This document shows positions 35,013-44,355 of a stretch of DNA of 64,000 nucleotides, piece by piece (positions within the stretch are counted from its first letter, which is position 1; the number at the start of each line of letters is the position of its first letter). The notes under the pieces are model-generated. The model was not told the origin of the DNA. It saw nothing but the letters and a program-made list of their open reading frames with translations, and did no database searches. The DNA lies in the NCBI GenBank assembly GCA_022821585.1, contig JAJEDI010000062.1:1-64000 (forward strand). The letters run 5' to 3'. The DNA is from Caldilineaceae bacterium. Its GTDB lineage: Bacteria > Chloroflexota > Anaerolineae > Caldilineales > Caldilineaceae. The position numbers and the translations under genes were made by a program.

Positions 35013-37589
35013 CTAATTGCCCCCGGCAGAGGTGCGCCAGCTTAACCTCTGCTGCAACCAGACCTTCAACAGAACTGGGCGAAGTCGACGCCAGTTGTTC
35101 CTCAGCTCGTAGCGGACTTCGTCCTCAAAATGCTCCGAGCGCGGCGCGTAGCGGAACTGAACGTAGATCTCAATTATACGCCGGATGAACGGGATGCCCT
35201 GGGGAAGGCCTTCTGCCATGACCGCCTCTCGTTCATAGGGCGTCATCGCCTGCTCGACGGGCACTTGTCGCGATACTTCGCCTGAGACCAGTTGCAGGGA
35301 AGGGCCGTCCTGCGAACTCGGCGACTCCTGCATCTGCCGCGAGCGCTGAGGCATCTTCAAGCGTGCGGTCCAGTTCAGCAGCCTTTCATAGTAGACCTGT
35401 GGCTCCTGCATAAAGGCCCGGGGACCCTGATACATTCGCCGTCGCAGAAGCCATACACCTGCGATCAGTGTCAGAACGACCAGGATGAAGCTGGTTGTGA
35501 CGACAGGGGTTCGAGTTGGGAGTCCGCCGATGCCGGTGACGGGTCCGGCAATGTCCTGGGGGAACTCCTCTTCAAAATCCAAGGCGTCATCGAACAGAAA
35601 GTCTTCGTCTTCGGCAAAGGGTTCATCCATACCCGGGATCAGACCACTGTCCTGGAGCTCTAAGCCCGATGGGCGATCGAGGATGCTCTCGCCAGCGGTC
35701 GGCTCGAACTCGATCCAGCCGTATTGGGGGAAGTAGACCTCGACCCAAGTATGCGCGTCCCGTTCCGTAACCAGGTAGGCGCCGATCTCGGGGTCGTACG
35801 TTCCTTCGGCATAGCCGCTGGCCGCACGTGCGGGAATGCCCTGGCTGCGCAGCATGGCCGCCATGGCCGAAGCGTAGTAATCGCAGTAGCCGCTCTGGAT
35901 GTCAAAGAGGAAATACTCCAGCGGGTCCTCATCTGCGGCTGGGGCCTGGATCCCTTCGTCGTAGGCGAAGGTGCGCAGGAAGCGCTCCAGGGCTTTGACT
36001 TTATCGTAGGTTGTGGGCTCGCCGGCCATTATCTGCTCGGCCAGCTCCGCAACCCGCGGTGAGAACGTGACGGGAAGTTGAAGGTAGCGGGTGAGATCTT
36101 GTGTCGGATAGTCGACGATTCCCGCTTCACGCAGTTCCTTAATGGTGACCGTGGTCTGGCTGCTGACGACCTGGTAGCTTTCACCCGCTTCCAGCGTAAT
36201 TCTGGAGCGCGCCCACGTAAGTTCGGTGTCCCTTCGACCGTTCGAAGCCGAACCGGGCGGTTCAATGTAGTCAAGCGTTTGCTGAAGCGCGGCCAGGGGA
36301 ATACTTGCCTGCACTACGTCCGGCATGGCCAGGAGGATGTTGCCGGTTGGCGTTCGAATCGTGATGGTCTGTGTGACCGGCGTGCGGGCGGACCACTCCC
36401 TCGCCGGGATCGATTGATTCGAACGGTATGTTATCTCGTCTTCTGCGGTGTTGATCCACTGCCGACCGGTAAAGCGGTCGAAAGCAACGGCGCGCCAGTA
36501 GCGCCCGAACGGCGCCTCCACATCCATGATCAGGCGGTCGCTGACGGTGCGCTCGCCGCCCAGAGTTAAGGTACGACCAAAACCTGTTTGGACCGGCCGG
36601 GTCTGTCGATTCAGGCCCTGATAGAGGCGGTTCCACTCCTGCATTGCCGCCTCCCAGCGCATGTTAACGGGCTGCAGCAGGTCATGGAAGGGGAGACTGC
36701 GCCCCATGTTGGGGGCGATGAAGGCGAGGGCGATGACGGCCATGGTGTACATGAAGCCGGAGCGCATGAAATCGAAGTTGATGTCTTCGCTGAAATAGAT
36801 GCTGTGGGAGCGCCAGCGCTGGCGATGGTCGACCAGCGTGGCCCAGGCCAGAAGCAGCAGTGCGACGATGCAGTATGCCACGAGGAACCCCATCACCGAC
36901 ACGGGCGCGTAGTGGGTATTGACCAGGAGCGCGATGCCGGCCATAAGGACGCCCCGCCAGACGTGGCCGTGCCGAAAGACCGACCAAACACCCAGGTAAG
37001 TGAGCCACCAGACGAGAAAGCTGATTTCGAATATGAAGACCACGTTGTCGTTGCTGGCCTGCCGGTTGATGGCGGCTTCGATCCATTCCAGCCAGCGCTC
37101 CAGCAGAAAGTAGGCTCTGGCCTGCAGGACGGGGATGCCCCTTTCAATGAAGGCCTGCACACGTTGCTCGTCCCCCACAAGAAAGGTCATCAGAAAAAAC
37201 ACCCATGCCAGTCCGGTCGCGAAGCTGTGGGAAAGCATGAAGAAGCTGTCAAAGCGGCTGAACGAGATCAGGGCGCCCATGGCAAGAGCGCCGAGAACGA
37301 CAGCTATCAGCATGCTCATGTTCATTGCGCCGGTCCAGCCGGCACTACTGAGCGAGAGCGCCAGGATGAGATAGATGAAGCCGAGCAGCATCAGTGTGAC
37401 TGCCCGCCCTTCGCGGAAATAAGCGAAGGGAACCTGGGTCTGTTCGTCAGACCCATCGTGCGCGTCCGCCAGGTGAGCGGCGGCATCCTCAGACGCGTCG
37501 AGTACGTACTCTGAGATTCCGGTGTCGGCGGCAGGACCCGCTGACCCCGGAACAGTTGAGCGAAGTGGATCCCTATTTTGGTCTCGCAT
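35013..37589 (-). CDS. Membrane-bound transglutaminase-like protein (TgpA/DUF4129 type)
   Basis: This 858-residue protein has a hydrophilic N-terminus, about six to seven membrane spans (roughly 65-305), an extracytoplasmic region with a transglutaminase-like core, another span (TTSFILVVLTLIAGVWLL) and a cytosolic C-terminal DUF4129-like segment. The papain-type triad is visible: Cys in SGYCDYYASAM (about 569), His in RDAHTWVEVYF (about 613) and the acidic partner in WIEFEPTAG. In bacteria these proteins are linked to cell-envelope or peptide processing, often with MoxR/DUF58 genes, which are absent here. The gene at 37701-39830 lies immediately upstream. Confidence 0.9.
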   Translation of the reverse strand: MRDQNRDPLRSTVPGSAGPAADTGISEYVLDASEDAAAHLADAHDGSDEQTQVPFAYFREGRAVTLMLLGFIYLILALSLSSAGWTGAMNMSMLIAVVLGALAMGALISFSRFDSFFMLSHSFATGLAWVFFLMTFLVGDEQRVQAFIERGIPVLQARAYFLLERWLEWIEAAINRQASNDNVVFIFEISFLVWWLTYLGVWSVFRHGHVWRGVLMAGIALLVNTHYAPVSVMGFLVAYCIVALLLLAWATLVDHRQRWRSHSIYFSEDINFDFMRSGFMYTMAVIALAFIAPNMGRSLPFHDLLQPVNMRWEAAMQEWNRLYQGLNRQTRPVQTGFGRTLTLGGERTVSDRLIMDVEAPFGRYWRAVAFDRFTGRQWINTAEDEITYRSNQSIPAREWSARTPVTQTITIRTPTGNILLAMPDVVQASIPLAALQQTLDYIEPPGSASNGRRDTELTWARSRITLEAGESYQVVSSQTTVTIKELREAGIVDYPTQDLTRYLQLPVTFSPRVAELAEQIMAGEPTTYDKVKALERFLRTFAYDEGIQAPAADEDPLEYFLFDIQSGYCDYYASAMAAMLRSQGIPARAASGYAEGTYDPEIGAYLVTERDAHTWVEVYFPQYGWIEFEPTAGESILDRPSGLELQDSGLIPGMDEPFAEDEDFLFDDALDFEEEFPQDIAGPVTGIGGLPTRTPVVTTSFILVVLTLIAGVWLLRRRMYQGPRAFMQEPQVYYERLLNWTARLKMPQRSRQMQESPSSQDGPSLQLVSGEVSRQVPVEQAMTPYEREAVMAEGLPQGIPFIRRIIEIYVQFRYAPRSEHFEDEVRYELRNNWRRLRPVLLKVWLQQRLSWRTSAGGN

Positions 37590-37700
37590 AGTCAGGCTTT
37601 CAGGTTGCCAGGCAGAGGACGTGCAACCGTATTCTTGCAGCAGAATGGCGGCACATCGGCACCTGTCAAACCGGCAAGAAGATCAATCACAGTACAAGCA

Positions 37701-39830
37701 TTAGAGCAGCAGCCACAGCAGGCCGGCAAACAGAGAACTCAGCACGACGGCCAGGGCGATGGCAAGCCACAGGCGCACTACGTTAATGCTCTCAAAGTGG
37801 CTGGTCAACCGCTGCGGCGGATCTGTCAGACCCAGAAGCCACACCCGCTGCGGTGAGGCGTCGTCGGCCAATTCGCCCATCACGACCTGCACGGTGCTGT
37901 CGGAGACTAGCCGTCGCCAGCGGCCCGCTTCCAGCCGGTGCTGGGCCGCGCGCAGAGACTGGCGAATCTCCTGTGCGGCGGCTTCGGCGCGACTGGAGGC
38001 GGTTGCAGAGGCAGTTGCGTCCTCTGCCGCGGCAGCCTCTCTGTCCAGGGAAGCTGCCATACTGTGCCATTGGTCTCCGACTGGTCTAAAGTCCACATCG
38101 ATAGCTTGTGTGGTCCGCTGCCACAGGAGTTGTGTCTCCTGCTGAGTCTCCTGCTCCGTTGTCAGGAAGACGCTGCGCAAAAGCGCCCATCCAGGCAGTT
38201 GGGGCGTGTTCTGGGCCAGTAGCCGGCGTTCGCCGGCGTCGAGTTGGTTCAGTTGGATGAGAAACCCGTTCGGTTCCACCGTTAGTGCTGCATTTGCCGC
38301 CCCGGAAACTGACCAGGCATCAAGCAGGGCGTTCAGGGCGCCCTCACCGTCGACCCGCCTCTGGAAGATGGGGCGCGCCAAGGCACTGATGGACATGTCA
38401 TTCTGGTTCACTGTAACCGTAATCTGCCAATTGGCAAAAAGCGTACGGTACTCCTGCCGCGGCAGAGTCTCCTCAGTCAGAAACTCTTCTCCGACCAGCT
38501 TGACTGCGGCCTCTTCATTGCCTTCCTGCAACTGTTGCAGGACTTCGTGCAGCAGGATGGCCCGCTGCTCGTCTTCCAAGGTGGCCGGATCGACGACACC
38601 GGCGGGCAGACGGGCCAACCTTTCGATTAGCAGAAGAGCCTGGGGCCAGTTCTCCTGCAAGCGGGCCGTCCGCAGCTGCTGCTGCAGACCCTGGGCCACC
38701 CAGCTTTGCAGTTCGAGGCGGGTCGGCCCTTGGGGCGTCGCCGGGAGGGCCTTTTCCGCCTCCGTCACCATCAGCGCGACGTAGACGTTATCGATGGAGC
38801 CATCACCGGCTATTGCACGCCTGCGATAGAGCGATGCCAGCCGGTAGCGCACAGCGGCGAGAACGGTATCCGGCCGGACGCGTTCTTCGCCCAACTGCAG
38901 CGCTTGGGTGTATGCGGCCAGGGCCTGCTCATAGAAGCGGTCGCGTGTCGCGTTGCGGAGGGCGGGGGACTGTTGCAGCTGCGCGTACAGGTCACCCAGC
39001 CGCAGCATTGATTCCAAATTGTTTTGGGCGCGTATCGCGTTCTGGGCGGCACGAATCTCCCGTATCCATTGTGGATGGAGCGTTTGGAAGAGGACGTCTG
39101 TCGTTGGGGGCCGCTCCTCGCGCAGCCATTCCAACTGGCTGGAACGCATTTTCCAGCCGCGAGGGGATATCTGCAGCCAGCTGTCGGAGGGAGCCAGCCA
39201 CTGGTCCATTTCGGCAAAGTCGATTGTTACGCGCCAACCGCTGATGTCGCTGGGCCAGGTGAGCAGCTCGGAGATCGGATAGTGGAAGTCGAAGGTCTGC
39301 GTAGCGGCGAGGGGCAGATCGTAGCGCAGGGTGAGACGCCGCCTGGCATCAGCTTCGAACTCAGCCTGAACGCTCTGCCCCACTGTTTGACCAGCGGACT
39401 GGAGGGCGAGCGGTTGTCCGTCGAGGGTCACAGCGATGTTGCGGGGTAGGGGGAGACCGGCGGCAGCGGCATCTGCAGGTTGGGCGACGAGCAGGGTCGC
39501 CGTGATCGTCTCTTTTTCCTCATTGTGCAGGCGGTAGGAGGCTTCGATTTGCAGAGTGAGCGAGCGGCCGTCTACGGTCGCGACACGAACGTCCAGGGTG
39601 TGGGTAAGCAGAACCAGCGATGTCTCGAGTGCAGGTTGCAGGAGAAGATGTGAGGCAACGGCAGATTCCGTTTGGCGTCGTCTTTCGGGGACATGGGTTT
39701 CAATCGAAGGCGCGGCCAGCAAGAGATCGCGGCCGCCGGACAGGAAGATTCCACAACAAAAGATACAGAGGAAAAACCGACAAAGAAAAGTTGCGATCTT
39801 AGGGCACTCTTGATAAGATGTAATGCGCAT
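37701..39830 (-). CDS. Secreted, C-terminally membrane-anchored protein of unknown function
   Basis: This 709-residue protein begins with a signal peptide (a hydrophobic, Cys-rich stretch near 11-36) and ends in a single hydrophobic span (WLAIALAVVLSSLFAGLLWL), so most of it faces outside. Residues 50-250 look beta-rich, with repeated paired strands; the middle is helical and resembles TPR-like packing (YEQALAAYTQALQLGEERV). No enzyme motif is seen. It lies 111 bases before the transglutaminase-like gene on the same strand and may be its partner. The ATG at 39830 is chosen because the signal peptide starts there. Confidence 0.7.
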   Translation of the reverse strand: MRITSYQECPKIATFLCRFFLCIFCCGIFLSGGRDLLLAAPSIETHVPERRRQTESAVASHLLLQPALETSLVLLTHTLDVRVATVDGRSLTLQIEASYRLHNEEKETITATLLVAQPADAAAAGLPLPRNIAVTLDGQPLALQSAGQTVGQSVQAEFEADARRRLTLRYDLPLAATQTFDFHYPISELLTWPSDISGWRVTIDFAEMDQWLAPSDSWLQISPRGWKMRSSQLEWLREERPPTTDVLFQTLHPQWIREIRAAQNAIRAQNNLESMLRLGDLYAQLQQSPALRNATRDRFYEQALAAYTQALQLGEERVRPDTVLAAVRYRLASLYRRRAIAGDGSIDNVYVALMVTEAEKALPATPQGPTRLELQSWVAQGLQQQLRTARLQENWPQALLLIERLARLPAGVVDPATLEDEQRAILLHEVLQQLQEGNEEAAVKLVGEEFLTEETLPRQEYRTLFANWQITVTVNQNDMSISALARPIFQRRVDGEGALNALLDAWSVSGAANAALTVEPNGFLIQLNQLDAGERRLLAQNTPQLPGWALLRSVFLTTEQETQQETQLLWQRTTQAIDVDFRPVGDQWHSMAASLDREAAAAEDATASATASSRAEAAAQEIRQSLRAAQHRLEAGRWRRLVSDSTVQVVMGELADDASPQRVWLLGLTDPPQRLTSHFESINVVRLWLAIALAVVLSSLFAGLLWLLL

Positions 39831-39838
39831 AAAAAGAT

Positions 39839-39862
39839 TCACCCCTTTGTCGAATGGGGTGA
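39839..39862. promoter_or_regulatory. Palindrome over the ribosome-binding region of a divergent gene pair
   Basis: TCACCCC (39839-39845) and GGGGTGA (39856-39862) form perfect 7-base arms around a 10-base spacer. Read leftward, one arm overlaps the AAAGGGGTGA sequence that would serve as ribosome-binding site for the gene starting at 39830, so pairing could hide it. Confidence 0.4.
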
Positions 39863-39909
39863 TTACATGTAGAGATTTCGCACTTTCGTTGGGCACAGCC
39901 AGAGTGCAT

Positions 39910-40212
39910 ATGGTACGTTTGTTGATGCAGTGGGACATCAAAATGGGACATGAACAGCCCTATTTTGAATTTGTCATGCGCGAATATGCACCGGGACTTA
40001 TGCGGTTGGGAATCAACCCCGCTGAAGTCTGGTATACCATCTATGGAAACGGCCCGCAAATGTTAACGATTGGCGAAGTTTCCGATCTGGAACGGCTGCA
40101 AGCAGTACTGCAGAGTGAAACCTGGCAGAATTTGCAAAGGAGACTCCTGAGGCACGTCACCAACTACAATCAGAGAGTTGTTGAGGACAATAGCCGCACT
40201 TTTCAACTGTAG
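39910..40212 (+). CDS. Small conserved protein of unknown function
   Basis: This 100-residue protein contains QWDIKMGHEQPYFEFVMREY followed by GLMRLGINPAEVWYTIYGNG and a long C-terminal helix, a pattern like small dimeric alpha/beta (ferredoxin-like, NIPSNAP/Dabb-like) domains. No catalytic residues are evident. The start is uncertain: ATGs at 39910, 39925 and 39943 are possible, and no strong ribosome site is seen. It precedes the HTH gene by 67 bases. Confidence 0.65.
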   Translation: MVRLLMQWDIKMGHEQPYFEFVMREYAPGLMRLGINPAEVWYTIYGNGPQMLTIGEVSDLERLQAVLQSETWQNLQRRLLRHVTNYNQRVVEDNSRTFQL

Positions 40213-40279
40213 GGAAGGGGTTTGTCCGCCGTCCCCAACCGGTCGGGCAGTTGCCGGCGGACAATAATGGAGAGAATTC

Positions 40280-40750
40280 ATGGCACTTTACGTTCGGAAA
40301 TTGGAGGAGGAAGAGTGGGAAGAGTTGGAACGTACAATCCAGAATATGGAGAACGACGTTTCGATTCAGCGCCTGATGATCATCCTCCTGTCTGCTCAGG
40401 GCCAGAAGGTCCAGGAAATCAGCCGCGAAGTTGATCTGCATCCTATCAATGTGCGGAAGTGGATCCATCGTTACAATAAACATGGCCTTGATGGTTTGCG
40501 CAGCGGAAAATCGCCCGGCCGTCCTCCCGTATTTACGGCGGCGCAGCGGGAAGCGATCGTTGACATCGCCTCTGCCGATCCCACTTCACTGAATCTGCCC
40601 TTCAATCAGTGGTCGCTGCAGCGGTTGCGCAAATACCTTATCGACGAAGAAGTCGTAGACCAGATCTCCGTGGAAACTATCCGTCAGATTTTGCGAGCAC
40701 ATGGCATTCAGCCCCGTCTCATGGGTAGCCAGAACCAGGGTGAGCGCTAA
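40280..40750 (+). CDS. Stand-alone IS630-type helix-turn-helix protein
   Basis: This 156-residue protein matches the N-terminal DNA-binding part of IS630-family transposases: a helix-turn-helix ([33 protein letters not shown]), the [10 protein letters not shown] linker and a winged-helix segment ([27 protein letters not shown]). The DDE nuclease half is missing and no remnant follows the stop at 40748-40750. GGAG lies 8 bases before the ATG, so it appears translated. It is either a domesticated DNA-binding protein or a clean remnant of a transposase. Confidence 0.8.
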   Translation: MALYVRKLEEEEWEELERTIQNMENDVSIQRLMIILLSAQGQKVQEISREVDLHPINVRKWIHRYNKHGLDGLRSGKSPGRPPVFTAAQREAIVDIASADPTSLNLPFNQWSLQRLRKYLIDEEVVDQISVETIRQILRAHGIQPRLMGSQNQGER

Positions 40751-40850
40751 GGGACGCGCGAGGAAACCCGGCGCAATTCAGGAAACTCGGAATCAGTAGT
40801 TCTTGGTGCCGTGATCAGCGGCTGGTGAAGCGCTAGTGGATGGCGGTGTC

Positions 40851-42140
40851 TTACGAGCCATGCTTCAGAATGAAGCGGGTATCGATCAATATGGCCGCGC
40901 CGAGTGCGATCGATGCCCAGTCATAGACGCTGTGGGGGGTGGCGATCACCACACAGTCTGCTTTCCTAATCTCTTCTTCAAGATCGGCAACCGCGGCCAG
41001 AGGAACTCCCATATCCACCAGAGATGGGATGTAGGGGTCGTGATATCTGGCGTCCGCGCCTTTTTGGAGGAGGCGTTGCAGGATATCGACGACCGGTGAC
41101 TCGCGCGCGTCGGCGACGTCGGGCTTGTAAGCCGCGCCCAGAACCAGGACGCGGCTGCCCTCAACCGCTTTGCCGGCATCGTTGAGGGCAGCCTGCACTT
41201 TTTGCACCCAATAGGGCGGCATCTCAGCGTTGATCTGGCCGGCCAACTCGATGAATCGGGCCCTGGCGTTGATCGACCTCATCTTCCAGGCAAGAAAGTG
41301 GGGGTCGACGGGAATACAGGGGCCTCCCACCCCCGGCCCCGGCGTGAACCGGGTAAATCCGAAGGGTTTGGTCGCGGCGGCCTCCAACACCTCCCAGCTG
41401 TCCAACCCCAGTTTGTCGCACATCAGCAGAAGTTCATTGACCAAAGAGATGTTGATGAAGCGAAAGGTATTTTCGAACAGTTTGGCCATCTCCGCGGCGG
41501 ACGGAGAAGAGACAGGTACAAGCGTTTCAAAGACCGGTCCATAGTAGGCCTGGACGGCGGCGAGGCAGTTTTCGGTCACGCCGGCTACGATTTTGGGCGT
41601 GGACTGAATGGTCCAGTCGGTGCGTCCGGGGTCGACGCGCTCGGGCGAAAAGGCGACATAGAACGCCTCGCCCACTCGCCATCTGTGCGGTTGGGCGGCG
41701 GTTTCAAGGATGGGCAGGAGCAGTTCGGTCGTCGTGCCGGGATAGGAGGTGGACTCGAGGACGACGAGGAGGCCGGGATGCAGAAAAGGGGCGATCTCCC
41801 GGCCGCTGGCGAGAATGCTGGAGACGTCCGGCTGCCGATTGCTATCAAGTGGTGTGGGCAGGCAGATTGAGACCGCATCGCACTGGCCCAGGACAGCGTA
41901 GTCGCTCGTCGCGCGCAAGCGGGACGACTGGGCGAGTACTTCGGCATCGGCAACGTCGGCGATGTAAGAGCGCCCCTGATTGACGGCTTCGATTTTGATC
42001 GGGTCCAGGTCGACGCCGACGACTTCGTAGCCGGCTGCGGCCAGGGCTACGGCCAGGGGCAGACCCACGTAGCCGAGGCCGACGACGGCGACGCGCGCGC
42101 TGCGGTTGTGAAAACGATCGAACACGGTCAGCGCGCTCAT
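40851..42140 (-). CDS. Nucleotide-sugar (UDP-glucose/UDP-HexNAc) 6-dehydrogenase
   Basis: This 429-residue NAD-dependent enzyme oxidises the C6 of a UDP-sugar to the uronic acid in two steps. VAVVGLGYVGLPLA is the Rossmann turn, TSYPGTTTELL and AFSPERVDPG are family blocks, and GVGGPCIPVDPHFLAWK holds the catalytic cysteine. The length and the SPERVDPG/CIPVDPHFL pattern are closer to UDP-N-acetylmannosamine/glucosamine dehydrogenases (WecC, WbpA/TviB) than to UDP-glucose dehydrogenase. It probably supplies surface polysaccharide synthesis. Confidence 0.92.
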   Translation of the reverse strand: MSALTVFDRFHNRSARVAVVGLGYVGLPLAVALAAAGYEVVGVDLDPIKIEAVNQGRSYIADVADAEVLAQSSRLRATSDYAVLGQCDAVSICLPTPLDSNRQPDVSSILASGREIAPFLHPGLLVVLESTSYPGTTTELLLPILETAAQPHRWRVGEAFYVAFSPERVDPGRTDWTIQSTPKIVAGVTENCLAAVQAYYGPVFETLVPVSSPSAAEMAKLFENTFRFINISLVNELLLMCDKLGLDSWEVLEAAATKPFGFTRFTPGPGVGGPCIPVDPHFLAWKMRSINARARFIELAGQINAEMPPYWVQKVQAALNDAGKAVEGSRVLVLGAAYKPDVADARESPVVDILQRLLQKGADARYHDPYIPSLVDMGVPLAAVADLEEEIRKADCVVIATPHSVYDWASIALGAAILIDTRFILKHGS

Positions 42141-42176
42141 TACGGGCAGGGGGTCATTGAATGGTGCCCGGCGCGG

Positions 42177-43268
42177 TTACGTGGACGCGGGGAACTTTTC
42201 CCGGTATACGTTCCAGTGTTCCTGGAAGACGTCGGGAGCGACGGTGTAGAGCATCTCCAGCACGAGCTGGCCGAGGCGGCGAATCTCCCACTGGGCGGCT
42301 TTATCGACCGCGCGCAGCCAGAGGAAGTGGCTCCAAGCGGCGAAGTTCATGCTGGTGACGATGCGGGTCTCGGTAGCGTTGGGCAGGAGAAACCGGGCGT
42401 CCTCTTTGCGAATGCCCATTTTCCGCAACTCCAGGTAGAGTTGCTGTATGAATTCCCAGGCTTCATCCAGCTTGGCCTGGGCCCCCATGTTGTCCTTGAA
42501 GGCCGGTGGAACAACGGCGCTCCATTCCCCTTTGTCTAATCCCACATACCTCTGGCTCTCCTGACTGAAGCTGGCCAGGCGGTGGCGCACCAGTTGGTGC
42601 GTGCAGGCGCGGCTGATCCCTTCGAAAAAGAAGGTGGCCGAACCGTGGTGGAGTTGGGCTTCGGCGTCGTCGATCCCGGGCTGGGTAAAGGCCAGCAGCG
42701 TCACGCGCAGGGGGCCTTCCTCGCGCGGGCGCAGGCAGGACGTGTCTAAATCGAGTGAGGGCATGGACGGGGGCGGCGGGATGGCGGCAGGTTCCGGGGC
42801 CTTGGCGCCGTTGCCGCTTGGGATATCGGCGGCGAATTCGGCGTAGACTTTAGGGGCGATCGCTTGCAGAAAGGGCATCGCTTGCAACCCAATCCCGCGG
42901 CGGAAGAAGTCCAGCCAGACGCGGGTGTTGGCGCTGACTAGCCAGCTGCCGTCGGCTTCCTGCGTCACCTCGCAGTGGCGGTTGAGCATGCGCCAGCGGA
43001 GGGGTTCTTCGCTGTTGCGTACGCGCACAGTGGCCACGATATGTTCGATGATGTCCTCGTGGCCTTCCTTGACGCGGTTGACGATGAACCGCGGCGCGGT
43101 GCCCATGCGGTGTGTGCTGCGATAGCAGACGCGGCCGGCATATTCTATGACATTTTCGGGGTAGGTGCTGGCGCCGTTCCAGATGGTGGCCAGGTCGCTC
43201 ATTTCGAGCAGGTCAGCGGGGTCGAGGGCCGGATTGGCTTGGGAGTAGGCTACGAGTTCGATGTTCAT
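42177..43268 (-). CDS. thyX: FAD-dependent thymidylate synthase (ThyX) with large insert
   Basis: This 363-residue flavoenzyme methylates dUMP to dTMP using methylenetetrahydrofolate. The defining RHRx7S motif is [13 protein letters not shown] at 228-240, preceded by [12 protein letters not shown] and followed by [24 protein letters not shown]. Typical ThyX proteins are about 220-250 residues. Here a first HEDIIEH block (70-76) is separated from a second [11 protein letters not shown] block (207-217) by about 120 residues including a Pro-rich linker (159-170). The inserted part ([18 protein letters not shown]) resembles the C-terminal helix of ThyX, hinting at an internal partial duplication. 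The ATG at 43268 is chosen by family start; no clear ribosome site is present. Confidence 0.9.
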   Translation of the reverse strand: MNIELVAYSQANPALDPADLLEMSDLATIWNGASTYPENVIEYAGRVCYRSTHRMGTAPRFIVNRVKEGHEDIIEHIVATVRVRNSEEPLRWRMLNRHCEVTQEADGSWLVSANTRVWLDFFRRGIGLQAMPFLQAIAPKVYAEFAADIPSGNGAKAPEPAAIPPPPSMPSLDLDTSCLRPREEGPLRVTLLAFTQPGIDDAEAQLHHGSATFFFEGISRACTHQLVRHRLASFSQESQRYVGLDKGEWSAVVPPAFKDNMGAQAKLDEAWEFIQQLYLELRKMGIRKEDARFLLPNATETRIVTSMNFAAWSHFLWLRAVDKAAQWEIRRLGQLVLEMLYTVAPDVFQEHWNVYREKFPAST

Positions 43269-43566
43269 GGGCACAGTTCTTGTATTGAGGTAGATGATGA
43301 CGGCGATTTCGCCATTGCCAGTTCCTCTTGCCATTCCAGTCTAACAGATAATTCTGCTTCTAGACCTGAAAACTATGAGACGTAGCGGAATTGTGTGAGT
43401 AAAGTTTGGAATCGTTTCCTTTCCGTTGACGAGGATTTGGCCGGTTAGACTTCACTTCATTCTTCTAAGCTTCTATTAATAGGGCGGCACGGCTGCTATT
43501 GGACGGAGTTCATGTCTGCGGTGCTAAAGTAATTTGTTTCCGTTCAGTTGATTGCCGTCGTGGAGG

Positions 43567-44289
43567 TTAGGAGCCGCCCAGGAAGGCCCGGCGGACGTCG
43601 CGGTTGTCGAGGAGGGCCTGGGCTTCGCCTTCGTAGGCGTTGCGGCCCAGTTCAAGGACGTAGCCGCGGTGGCTGGCTTCGAGGCCCTGGCGGGCGTTCT
43701 GCTCGATCATGAGGACGGTAAGGCCGATCTCATCGTTGAGGCGGCGGATGTTGTCGAAGATCATGCGGGTAATCAGGGGGGAGAGGCCGGCGCTGGGCTC
43801 GTCCATCATCACAATCTTGGGTTCCAGCATAAGGGCGCGGCCGATCTCGAGCATGCGCTGCTCGCCGCCGGACATGGTGCCGGCCATCTGGCTGCGCCGC
43901 TCCGCCAGGCGCGGGAATAGATCGAAGATGTACTGGATGCGCCGGCGGGTGCGCGTCTGGTCGTCTTCGAGATACATGCCCATCTCCAAGTTTTCCATGA
44001 CGGTCATCTGCGGAAAGACGCTGCGCAGCTGGGGAACGATCGAGATGCCGGCACTGAGGACGACCTGGGGGCGGGCGTTGGTGATCTCCTGCCCATCGAA
44101 GTGGACGGTGCCCAGGCGCACACTGACGAAGCCGTAGATCGCCTTGAAGACGGTCGACTTGCCGGCGCCATTAGGGCCGATGACACAGACGATTTCGCCG
44201 GGATGCACGACGAGGGAAACGCCCTTCAGGATATCGAAGTCCTGATAGCCGGCATAGACGTCTTCGACGGTGAGAAGAGGGGCAGACAT
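43567..44289 (-). CDS. livF: Branched-chain amino acid-type ABC transporter ATPase (LivF-like)
   Basis: This 240-residue ATPase has Walker A GPNGAGKST, the LivF-typical GISIVPQLRSVFPQMTVMENLEMG, signature MSGGEQRMLEIGRALM and Walker B IVMMDEPSAGLSP. It is the last gene of a complete five-gene importer operon. Its start codon directly abuts a heptamer repeat tract and lacks a Shine-Dalgarno sequence. Confidence 0.93.
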   Translation of the reverse strand: MSAPLLTVEDVYAGYQDFDILKGVSLVVHPGEIVCVIGPNGAGKSTVFKAIYGFVSVRLGTVHFDGQEITNARPQVVLSAGISIVPQLRSVFPQMTVMENLEMGMYLEDDQTRTRRRIQYIFDLFPRLAERRSQMAGTMSGGEQRMLEIGRALMLEPKIVMMDEPSAGLSPLITRMIFDNIRRLNDEIGLTVLMIEQNARQGLEASHRGYVLELGRNAYEGEAQALLDNRDVRRAFLGGS

Positions 44290-44290
44290 T

Positions 44291-44318
44291 TTTAGTGGTC
44301 AGTGGTTAGTGGCCAGTA
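44291..44318. repeat. Heptamer tandem repeat
   Basis: Units TTTAGTG, GTCAGTG, GTTAGTG and GCCAGTA fill the 66-base gap between the two ATPase genes and touch the livF start codon. Confidence 0.65.
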
Positions 44319-44355
44319 ACTTCAGTGCCAGGTGAATGGAATGAGGGCACCGGAT

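Noticed and set aside
40280..40750. A complete IS630 insertion sequence
   Set aside because: Only the DNA-binding half is present; no DDE domain, terminal inverted repeats or TA target duplication could be seen.
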